This document shows, one piece after another, positions 35,688-43,340 of a stretch of 64,000 bases of DNA. Positions within the stretch are counted from its first letter, which is position 1. Every line of letters starts with the position of its first letter. Made by a program: the position numbers and the translations under genes. The stretch is from assembly GCF_014779665.1 (NCBI RefSeq), contig NZ_JACXYY010000001.1, positions 248,001-312,000 on the forward strand, given 5' to 3'. The notes below the pieces were generated by a model. That model had not been told where the DNA came from and did no database searches. It was given only the letters and a program-made list of their open reading frames with translations. Origin of the DNA: Nocardioides hwasunensis. GTDB taxonomy: Bacteria > Actinomycetota > Actinomycetes > Propionibacteriales > Nocardioidaceae.

Positions 35688-36788
35688 ATGATCCGCGAGC
35701 GCCACCTCTTCGGTCCCGGCCCGTCCAACCCCTACCCCGAGGCCACGCGCGCGCTCGCCGAGCCGCTGCTCGGCCACCTCGACCCGGAGTTCCTCCGGAT
35801 CATGGACGAGACGTGCGAGATGCTCCGCACGGTCTGGGGCACCTCGAACACCCGCACGCTCCCTCTCAGCGCGACCGGCTCGGCCGGGATGGAGGCGGCG
35901 TTCGTCAACACCGTCCACCCGGGTGACGTCGTCGTGGTCGCGGTCAACGGACTCTTCGGGCAGCGGATGACCGACGTGGCCGCACGTTGCGGTGCCGAGG
36001 TCGTCGCGGTCGAGCACGAGTGGGGCCGGCCGGTCGACGTCGACCGGGTGCTGTCCGCCCACCCGTCGCCGGCGATCATCGCGGCCGTGCACGCCGAGAC
36101 CTCGACCGGCGTGCGCTCCGACGTCGCCGCGCTGGGCGCCGGCAAGGGTGACGCGCTCCTGCTGGTCGACGCCGTCACCTCCATCGCCGGGATCGAGCTG
36201 CGGGCCGACGACTGGGAGATCGACCTCGGCTACGCGGGCACCCAGAAGTGCCTCGGCGTCGCGCCGGGCCTCGCGCCCTTCACCATCAACGACCGCGCCT
36301 TCGAGCGACGCGTCGAGAAGCCCCGCTCGTGGTACCTCGACCTCGGCATGCTCGGCGGCTACGTCGGAGAAGCCGGTGTGAAGGACGGGGGCGCGGGCCA
36401 GCGGACCTACCACCACACCGCGCCGACCGCGATGGTCAACAGCCTCCACGGCGGTCTCACGCGGATCCTCGAGGAGGGCCTCGATACGGTCTGGGCGCGA
36501 CACCAGGCTGCCGGCGACGCGCTGCAGGCGGGCCTGGAGGAGATGGGCCTGGAGCTGTTCGCCGCCGAGGGCAGCCGTCTGCCGGAGCTCACCACCGTCA
36601 AGGTGCCCGAGGGCGTGGACTCCGCCGCGGTCCGCAAGGAGCTCCTCGCGAGGCACGGCATCGAGATCGGTGCGGGCGCGGGGGCGTACGCCGCCAGCGT
36701 GTGGCGCATCGGGCTGATGGGCCGCAACGCCCGCCCCGACGCCGTGCTCCTCGTGCTGGCCGCGCTGAAGGACGTGCTCGGGCGGTGA
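35688..36788 (+). CDS. Class V aminotransferase, alanine/serine-glyoxylate type
   Basis: The 366-residue PLP enzyme has Lys187 in GYAGTQKCLGVAPGLAPF. The start MIRERHLFGPGPSNPYPEATRAL and SATGSAGMEAAFVN match the alanine-glyoxylate / serine-pyruvate aminotransferase group. It would convert glyoxylate to glycine with an amino donor. It lies downstream of a possible glycolate oxidase, which would make glyoxylate; the link is inference. ATG 35688 has CACAGGAGAACC upstream. Confidence 0.92.
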   Translation: MIRERHLFGPGPSNPYPEATRALAEPLLGHLDPEFLRIMDETCEMLRTVWGTSNTRTLPLSATGSAGMEAAFVNTVHPGDVVVVAVNGLFGQRMTDVAARCGAEVVAVEHEWGRPVDVDRVLSAHPSPAIIAAVHAETSTGVRSDVAALGAGKGDALLLVDAVTSIAGIELRADDWEIDLGYAGTQKCLGVAPGLAPFTINDRAFERRVEKPRSWYLDLGMLGGYVGEAGVKDGGAGQRTYHHTAPTAMVNSLHGGLTRILEEGLDTVWARHQAAGDALQAGLEEMGLELFAAEGSRLPELTTVKVPEGVDSAAVRKELLARHGIEIGAGAGAYAASVWRIGLMGRNARPDAVLLVLAALKDVLGR

Positions 36789-36797
36789 CGCCCACCT

Positions 36798-36822
36798 CCC
36801 GTGGGTGAGCCTCACCCGCGGG
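36798..36822 (+). terminator. Terminator after the aminotransferase gene
   Basis: An 11-bp stem with one G-T wobble (CCCGTGGGTGA / TCACCCGCGGG) and a GCC loop begins nine bases after the stop. It separates the FAD-oxidase cluster from smc. Confidence 0.6.
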
Positions 36823-36898
36823 TAGGGTGAGCCGCGCCGCGCTTCCCCAGACTCCAGTGGCAGCTGTCCGCCAGTCATGATCCGGTGAGGAGCCCGCG

Positions 36899-39800
36899 TT
36901 GTACCTGAAGAGCCTGACCCTCAAGGGGTTCAAGTCCTTCGCGTCCTCGACGACGCTGCAGCTCGAGCCGGGGATCACCTGCATCGTCGGCCCCAACGGC
37001 TCCGGCAAGTCCAACGTCGTCGACGCCCTCGCCTGGGTGATGGGCGAGCAGGGCGCCAAGAGCCTGCGCGGCGGCAAGATGGAGGACGTCATCTTCGCCG
37101 GCACCTCGGGGCGCCCACCGCTCGGCCGCGCCGAGGTGCAGCTGACCATCGACAACTCCGACGGCGCACTGCCGATCGACTACGCCGAGGTCACGATCAG
37201 CCGCACGATGTTCCGCAACGGCGGCTCGGAGTACGCCATCAACGGCACCGGCTGCCGGCTGCTCGACGTGCAGGAGCTGCTCAGCGACTCCGGCATCGGC
37301 CGCGAGATGCACGTGATCGTCGGACAGGGCCAGCTCGACTCGATCCTGCACGCCACGCCTGAGGACCGGCGCGGCTTCATCGAGGAGGCCGCCGGCGTCC
37401 TCAAGCACCGCAAGCGCAAGGAGAAGGCGCTCCGCAAGCTCGACGCCACCGACGGCAACCTGACCCGGCTCGCCGACCTGCTCTCCGAGATCCGCCGCCA
37501 GCTCAAGCCGCTGGGCCGTCAGGCCGAGGTGGCCCGCCAGGCCCAGACGGTGCAGATGGACGTGCGAGACGCGCGCGCCCGCCTGCTCGCGGACGACCTC
37601 GTCACCGCCCGCACCTCCCTCGAGTCGGAGATGGCCGACGAGACGCTGCTCAAGGAGCGGCGCGAGCAGGTCGAGGCCGAGATGAGCGCCGGTCGGGAGA
37701 ACGAGGCGCGCCTCGAGGCCACCCTGCGCGAGGACCTGCCCCGGCTCGCCGCTGCGCAGGAGACCTGGTTCGCCCTGTCCGGTCTGAAGGAGCGCCTGCG
37801 CGGCACCGGCTCGCTGGCCGACGAGCGGATCCGCAACGCGGCCGGCGCGTCCGAGGGCGACACCGTCGACTCCGGGCGCGACCCCGACGACCTCGAGGCC
37901 CAGGCCGGTCGCGTGCGCGAGCAGGAGGCGCAAATCGCCGAGCAGGTCGACCAGCACCGCTCCGCGCTCGACGCCGCGGTCGTCGCCAAGCGCACCGCCG
38001 AGGAGGCTGCCGCCGCCGAGGAGAAGCGCATCACGGGTCTCCAGCGAGCCGCCGCCGACCGGCGCGAGGGCCTCGCCCGCCTCACCGGACAGGTCAACGC
38101 ACTCACCTCGCGGGCCGAGGCCGCCGACGCCGAGATCCAGCGCCTCACCGAGGCCCGCGAGGACGCCGCCACCCGCGCCGAGCGCGCGCAGCGGGACTTC
38201 ACCGCGCTCGAGACCAGGGTCGCGGGGCTCGACGCCGGCGAGGAGGGCCTCGACTCCGAGCACGAGGAGGCCGTCGCGGCCCTCGACGAGGTCGAGGAGC
38301 TGCTGGCCACGGCGCGCGAGGACGCCCAGCACGCCGACCGTGAGCGTGCCGGTCTGGTCGCTCGCCGCGACGCGCTCGAGATCGGTCTCAACCGCAAGGA
38401 CGGCAACGGCGCGCTGCTCGCCGCCTCCGACACGGTCGGTGGACTGCTCGGGTCCGTGGCCGCGCTGCTCGACGTCGAGCACGGCTTCGAGACCGCCGTG
38501 GCCGCGGCCCTCGGCACGGCCGCCGACGCCGTCGTGGTCACCGACTCCCAGGCCGCCGTCGACGCGATCGGCCACCTCAAGGTCGACGACCTCGGACGCG
38601 CCGGGCTGGTGCTCGGCGGGGCTCCCGCGATCGAGCGCGACTGGCCGGGCCTGCCCGACGGCGTCCGCTACGCCATCGACACGGTGTCCGCGCCCGACGA
38701 CGTACGCCCGGCGCTGGCGCGGTTGCTCCAGCGTGTCGCCGTCGTCGACGACCTCGTGGCGGCCCGTCAGATCGTCGGCGAGCTCCCCGACGTCGTCGCG
38801 GTGACCCGTGAGGGGGACCTGCTCGGTGCCCACTTCGCGGCCGGCGGCTCGACGAGCCAGCCGAGCCTGATCGAGGTCCAGGCGGCCGTCGACGAGGCCA
38901 CGACCAGGCTGGCCGAGGCGAGCGCCACCGCGGAGCGGCTCGGCTTCGAGATCTCCCGCCTCGAGGCTCGTCGCCACGACGCCCTCAAGCGGGTCGACGT
39001 GGCGCTCGCGCAGCTGCACGAGTCGGACGCGACGCTCGCCGCCGTGGCGGAGGAGCTCGGCCAGCACGGCTCGCAGGCCCGCGCCGCGAAGGGCGAGGCC
39101 GAGCGGCTGGAGCGCAGCATCGCCACGGCGCGCGAGGCCCGCGAGGCCGACCTCGCCGGACTGGCCGACCTCCAAGAACGCCTGGCCGCGGCCGAGGACG
39201 TGACCGACGAGGAGCCCGACACATCCGAGCGCGAGCGGCTCGCCGAGGCAGCCCGCGAGGCCCGCCAGGGCGAGATGGACGCACGGCTCGCGCTGCGCAC
39301 CGCCGAGGAACGCGCCCGTGCACTCCACGGTCGCGCCGACTCGCTGCTGCGTGCCGCGCAGGCCGAGCGGGAGTCGCGCGCCCGCGCCGCCGAGCGACGC
39401 GAGCGCCTGATCCGCGAGGGACGCGCCGCGCAGGCGGTCGCGGTCGCCGTGCGGGTGGTGCTCCACCAGCTCGAGCGCTCGGTGATGCGGGCCGCCGACG
39501 AGCGGGCCGCGGTCGAGGAGTCGCGACGGGGGAGCGAGGAGCAGCTGATGACCGTGCGCACTCGTCTGCGCGACCTCGGGCGCGAGCACGACGAGCTCGT
39601 CAGCTCCGTGCACCGCGACGAGATGGCCCGCACCCAGCAGCGGATGCGCATCGAGCAGCTCGAGGAGCGCGCGCTCGAGGAGCTCGGCCTGGACCCCGAC
39701 GGCCTGGTCGCCGACTACGGCCCGGAGACCCTCGTCCCCTTCACCGGCGAGGTGCCCGAGGGGGAGGAGGCGCCCGAGCCGACGGCGTACGTCCGCGACG

Positions 39801-40453
39801 AGCAGGTCAAGCGCCTCCGCACCGCGGAGCGCTCGCTGTCGATGCTGGGCCGGGTGAACCCGCTGGCGCTGGAGGAGTTCTCGGCGATGGAGGAGCGGCA
39901 CAAGTTCCTCACCGAGCAGCTCGAGGACCTCAAGCGCACCCGCAAGGACCTCCTCGACATCGTGCACGAGGTCGACGCTCGCGTGGAGCAGGTCTTCACC
40001 GAGGCCTACGCCGACGTGGAGAAGGCCTTCGACTCCACGTTCGCGCGGCTCTTCCCCGGCGGTGAGGGCCGGCTGGTCCTCACCGCCCCCGACGACATGC
40101 TGAACACGGGCATCGAGGTCGAGGCGCGGCCGGCCGGCAAGAAGGTCAAGCGGCTCTCGCTCCTGTCCGGTGGCGAGCGGTCGCTCGTGGCCGTCGCGTT
40201 CCTGGTGTCGCTGTTCAAGGCGCGCCCGTCGCCCTTCTACATCCTCGACGAGGTCGAGGCCGCGCTCGACGACACCAACCTGGGCCGACTGCTGGAGATC
40301 TACGAGGAGCTGCGCGAGAACTCCCAGCTCCTGGTGATCACCCACCAGAAGCGCACGATGGAGGTCGGCGACGCCCTCTACGGCGTGACCATGCGCGGCG
40401 ACGGCGTGTCCGCGGTGATCAGCCAGCGTCTGCGTGACGCGGAATCAGCCTGA
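36899..40453 (+). CDS. smc: Chromosome segregation protein SMC
   Basis: The 1184-residue SMC has Walker A GPNGSGKSNVVDAL at residues about 32-45, a Q-loop region GQGQLDSILH, long coiled coils, a hinge near residues 515-680, the ABC signature LLSGGERSLVAVAF and Walker B FYILDEVEAALDD. It organises and segregates the chromosome with ScpA/B, which are not in this window. Translation starts at TTG 36899, supported by GTGAGGAG eight bases upstream and by the MYLKSLTLKGFKSFA start. The thioesterase and methyltransferase genes lie between it and ftsY. Confidence 0.98.
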   Translation: MYLKSLTLKGFKSFASSTTLQLEPGITCIVGPNGSGKSNVVDALAWVMGEQGAKSLRGGKMEDVIFAGTSGRPPLGRAEVQLTIDNSDGALPIDYAEVTISRTMFRNGGSEYAINGTGCRLLDVQELLSDSGIGREMHVIVGQGQLDSILHATPEDRRGFIEEAAGVLKHRKRKEKALRKLDATDGNLTRLADLLSEIRRQLKPLGRQAEVARQAQTVQMDVRDARARLLADDLVTARTSLESEMADETLLKERREQVEAEMSAGRENEARLEATLREDLPRLAAAQETWFALSGLKERLRGTGSLADERIRNAAGASEGDTVDSGRDPDDLEAQAGRVREQEAQIAEQVDQHRSALDAAVVAKRTAEEAAAAEEKRITGLQRAAADRREGLARLTGQVNALTSRAEAADAEIQRLTEAREDAATRAERAQRDFTALETRVAGLDAGEEGLDSEHEEAVAALDEVEELLATAREDAQHADRERAGLVARRDALEIGLNRKDGNGALLAASDTVGGLLGSVAALLDVEHGFETAVAAALGTAADAVVVTDSQAAVDAIGHLKVDDLGRAGLVLGGAPAIERDWPGLPDGVRYAIDTVSAPDDVRPALARLLQRVAVVDDLVAARQIVGELPDVVAVTREGDLLGAHFAAGGSTSQPSLIEVQAAVDEATTRLAEASATAERLGFEISRLEARRHDALKRVDVALAQLHESDATLAAVAEELGQHGSQARAAKGEAERLERSIATAREAREADLAGLADLQERLAAAEDVTDEEPDTSERERLAEAAREARQGEMDARLALRTAEERARALHGRADSLLRAAQAERESRARAAERRERLIREGRAAQAVAVAVRVVLHQLERSVMRAADERAAVEESRRGSEEQLMTVRTRLRDLGREHDELVSSVHRDEMARTQQRMRIEQLEERALEELGLDPDGLVADYGPETLVPFTGEVPEGEEAPEPTAYVRDEQVKRLRTAERSLSMLGRVNPLALEEFSAMEERHKFLTEQLEDLKRTRKDLLDIVHEVDARVEQVFTEAYADVEKAFDSTFARLFPGGEGRLVLTAPDDMLNTGIEVEARPAGKKVKRLSLLSGGERSLVAVAFLVSLFKARPSPFYILDEVEAALDDTNLGRLLEIYEELRENSQLLVITHQKRTMEVGDALYGVTMRGDGVSAVISQRLRDAESA

Positions 40454-40463
40454 GGCCGGCCCG

Positions 40464-40907
40464 ATGCCCCAGGACGTCCCGACCCGCGACGACTACGTCG
40501 CCTGGCGCACCGCGACCACGCGCTGGCGCGACGACGACGCCTACGGCCACCTCAACAACGCGACCTACTACGAGCTGTTCGACACCGCGGTCAACGCCCA
40601 CCTCTACGAGGTGACCGGTGTCGACGTGCGGGCGCTCCCGCAGATCGGGGTGGTCGCCGAGACCGGCTGCCGCTACTTCCGCGAGATCGGCTTCCCCGAG
40701 CCCGTCGAGATGGGCCTGGTCGTGGACAAGGTCGGCACGAGCTCGATCATCTACCGCATCGGACTGTTCCAGGGGCCCTCGGACGAGGCGGCCGCGGAGG
40801 GACGCTTCGTGCACGTGTACGTCGACAACTCCCGGGGTGCGGGCGAGCGTCCGGTGACTCCCGTGCCCGAGATCATCCGCGCGGCCGTGGTGCCCCTGCT
40901 GCGCTGA
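40464..40907 (+). CDS. Hotdog-fold acyl-CoA thioesterase
   Basis: The 147-residue 4HBT-type thioesterase has the catalytic segment RWRDDDAYGHLNNATYYELFDTA (Asp and His in DDDAYGHLNN). It hydrolyses a thioester, probably an acyl-CoA; the substrate is not predictable. ATG 40464 follows the smc stop by ten bases and is likely coupled to it. Confidence 0.9.
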   Translation: MPQDVPTRDDYVAWRTATTRWRDDDAYGHLNNATYYELFDTAVNAHLYEVTGVDVRALPQIGVVAETGCRYFREIGFPEPVEMGLVVDKVGTSSIIYRIGLFQGPSDEAAAEGRFVHVYVDNSRGAGERPVTPVPEIIRAAVVPLLR

Positions 40908-41006
40908 CCGACACGCAGCCGGGCCGCGGGTCTGCGGACCCGAGGACCACCGGTGTGTCATGTTGGAGGGACTTCCCCTGCAGCACCACGCACCTCGGAG
41001 GACACC

Positions 41007-41183
41007 GTGCTCGTGATCGTCTTGATGATGGCCCTCGGCCTGCTGGTCGCCGGCGGCGTCGCCGCCTACGTCGCGTTCCCCCACCGTGGCAAGGCGCTGC
41101 CGGTCGCGCCGCAGCTCGGCACCGCCATGCGCAGGGGCGTCGACTCGATGCCCGTGCTGGAGGACTCCGAGTCGCGGGTCTGA
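41007..41183 (+). CDS. Small single-pass membrane protein, unknown
   Basis: The 58-residue product starts with one hydrophobic helix (VLVIVLMMALGLLVAGGVAAYVAF) followed by a polar tail. GTG 41007 lies five bases after CTCGGAGGACA, a strong ribosome site that fixes the start. The family is unknown. It lies between the thioesterase and methyltransferase genes in an otherwise tightly spaced stretch. Confidence 0.7.
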   Translation: MLVIVLMMALGLLVAGGVAAYVAFPHRGKALPVAPQLGTAMRRGVDSMPVLEDSESRV

Positions 41184-41243
41184 CCCCGACGACCTGCTGA
41201 CGCCCCGGCGCGGCACCTCGCGCTCGGTCGTCCGCGCACTACC

Positions 41244-42167
41244 GTGCGAAGGGTGATCGGCTCACGCCAGGACGTCTCGCGGGCGTACTGCGCGGCGTGC
41301 GGGGAGAGGGTGACCCGCGAGTTCCGCCCAGGCCCCGACGGTCGCCCGCGCGCGACCTGCCCGAAGTGCAGGAGCCTCGAACGCCACCGGTTCCTCTCCC
41401 TGCTCCTCGGGGCGCTGGCACCCGAGCTGCGCGACCTCGACACGATCGTCGAGATCGCACCATCTCGGCAGTCGAAGCTGCTGCTCGACCGTCTCGAGGC
41501 GCGGCACCGGGTCAGCCTGGACGCCGGCTACGACGCCCGCGAGGTCGACGCGCTCGCCAGCCTCACCGACCTGCCGCTGCGTGACGGCTCGGTCGACCTC
41601 CTCGTCTGCTACCACGTGCTGGAGCACGTCCCGGACGACTGCGCTGCCATGCGCGAGATCGCCCGCGTGCTGAGCCCGCGCGGCATCGCCCTGGTCGAGG
41701 TCCCGATCAAGCTGGGCGTGGACACCGAGGAGGACCTCACGGCGTCGCCGGAGGAGTGCGCGCGCCGGTTCGGGCAACGCGACCACGTGCGGTGGTACGG
41801 CGACGACTTCGACGACCGGCTCTCGGCGGCCGGCCTCGCCTCCACGCGGGTGACGCCGCCGTCGCTGGTGGGCGAGGCGGCGGTGGACCGCTTCCGCCTG
41901 ATGGCCCACGAGGTGGTGTGGCTCGTCCGCCCGGGCCGCGGGACGGTGTCGCCGATGCTGCCCGGCGACCCCGCCTCGGGCCTGGCAGCGGCCTTCGACG
42001 CCCTGATCGCCGACCTCGACCAGGCTCAGCACCAGCTGGGGCGAGCGCGCGCCCGGGCGGACCGGCTGGCCGCCCGGAGCGACGAGCTGCGCGCGCAGCT
42101 CGCCGCGGTCCGGCCCGCACGCAGGCGAGCGGTGCTCACCCGCCTGCGCCGCGCCGTGGCCCTCTGA
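41244..42167 (+). CDS. Class I SAM methyltransferase with N-terminal zinc ribbon
   Basis: The 307-residue product has an N-terminal knuckle with YCAACG and TCPKCRSLERHRF (four cysteines). A methyltransferase domain follows, with VEIAPSRQSKLL, DLLVCYHVLEHVPDDCAAM and the strand RGIALVEVPI. Residues about 245-290 form a coiled coil. The glycine-rich SAM motif is unusual: IVEIAPSRQS replaces VLDxGxGxG. The layout resembles methyltransferases of sugar/glycan clusters, and glycosyltransferases lie 1.2 kb downstream. The substrate is unknown. Confidence 0.8.
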   Translation: MRRVIGSRQDVSRAYCAACGERVTREFRPGPDGRPRATCPKCRSLERHRFLSLLLGALAPELRDLDTIVEIAPSRQSKLLLDRLEARHRVSLDAGYDAREVDALASLTDLPLRDGSVDLLVCYHVLEHVPDDCAAMREIARVLSPRGIALVEVPIKLGVDTEEDLTASPEECARRFGQRDHVRWYGDDFDDRLSAAGLASTRVTPPSLVGEAAVDRFRLMAHEVVWLVRPGRGTVSPMLPGDPASGLAAAFDALIADLDQAQHQLGRARARADRLAARSDELRAQLAAVRPARRRAVLTRLRRAVAL

Positions 42168-42180
42168 TTGGATTGGGCCC

Positions 42181-43326
42181 ATGGGTGACTGGCTCTATCT
42201 GATCATCGGCATCGCGGTCGTCGGCGTGCTCACGCTCGCCGGGCTGCTGACCTCCGGCCGACGCCGCCGCGGCGACCTGCCGTCGGGCGGCACCGACGTG
42301 ATCGCACCGCCGCCGACCGAGGTCGACACCGTCACCGATGCGCCGCCGGAGCCGGCGGTCGACACGGCCGAGCCGCTCGTCGAGGAGCCCCCGGCGGTCG
42401 AGAGGCCGGAGGGCACGGCGTCCCGGCTGGTGCGGTTGCGCCAGCGACTCTCGCGCTCCCAGGGCGGCCTCGGGAAGGGCCTGCTCGCCCTCCTCAGCCG
42501 TGACAAGCTCGACGAGGACACCTGGGAGGAGATCGAGGACACCCTCCTCACCGCCGACATCGGCGTCGCGCCCACCCAGGCGCTCGTCGAGAAGCTCCGC
42601 GCCCGCCTGCGGGTCGAGGGCGGTCAGGCGCCGGACGCGCGCGCCGTCCTGCGCGAGGAGCTGATCGAGCTCGTCGGCACCGACATGGACCGTCGCGTGC
42701 AGGTCACCGGCACCGACGGCAAGCCCGGCGTGGTCCTGGTCGTCGGGGTGAACGGCGCCGGCAAGACCACCACCGTCGGCAAGATCGCCCGGATCCTCGT
42801 CGCGGAGGACCTGCGCGTCACCCTCGGCGCGGCCGACACCTTTCGCGCCGCTGCTGTCGACCAGCTCGCCACGTGGGGCGAGCGCGTCGGCGTCGAGGTC
42901 GTCCGGGGGCCCGAGGGCGGCGACCCCGCCAGCGTCGCGTTCGAGGCCGTCAAGCACGGCATCGACGACGGCGTGGACACCGTCCTGGTCGACACCGCCG
43001 GCCGGCTCCAGAACAAGGCCGGGCTGATGGACGAGCTCGGCAAGATCAAGCGGGTCGTGGAGAAGCAGGCGCCGGTCACCGAGGTGCTGCTCGTCCTCGA
43101 CGCCACGACCGGTCAGAACGGCCTCATCCAGGCGCGCGTGTTCAGCGAGATCGTCGACGTCACCGGCATCGTGCTCACCAAGCTCGACGGCTCGGCCAAG
43201 GGCGGCATCGTCGTCCAGGTCCAGCGCGAGCTCGGCGTCCCGGTCAAGCTCGTCGGCCTGGGCGAGGGCGCCGACGACATGGCGCCCTTCGACGCTGCGG
43301 CGTTCGTCGACGCGCTGCTCGGCTGA
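42181..43326 (+). CDS. ftsY: Signal recognition particle receptor FtsY
   Basis: The 381-residue FtsY starts with a single membrane helix (LYLIIGIAVVGVLTLAGLL), then an acidic linker, an N domain and the G domain with GVNGAGKTTTVGKIA, DTAGRLQNK and TKLDGSAKGGI. It docks ribosome-nascent chain complexes at the membrane together with Ffh, encoded 8 kb downstream. The N-terminal helix is common in actinobacterial FtsY. Confidence 0.98.
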   Translation: MGDWLYLIIGIAVVGVLTLAGLLTSGRRRRGDLPSGGTDVIAPPPTEVDTVTDAPPEPAVDTAEPLVEEPPAVERPEGTASRLVRLRQRLSRSQGGLGKGLLALLSRDKLDEDTWEEIEDTLLTADIGVAPTQALVEKLRARLRVEGGQAPDARAVLREELIELVGTDMDRRVQVTGTDGKPGVVLVVGVNGAGKTTTVGKIARILVAEDLRVTLGAADTFRAAAVDQLATWGERVGVEVVRGPEGGDPASVAFEAVKHGIDDGVDTVLVDTAGRLQNKAGLMDELGKIKRVVEKQAPVTEVLLVLDATTGQNGLIQARVFSEIVDVTGIVLTKLDGSAKGGIVVQVQRELGVPVKLVGLGEGADDMAPFDAAAFVDALLG

Positions 43327-43340
43327 CGAGCCCGCCGCGG

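Noticed and set aside
36875..40345. A 1156-codon open frame on the minus strand across smc
   Set aside because: It is the antisense shadow of smc. High GC3 leaves opposite frames open. It reads as Leu/Gly/Glu/Asp-rich low complexity with no domain, while smc has all expected motifs.
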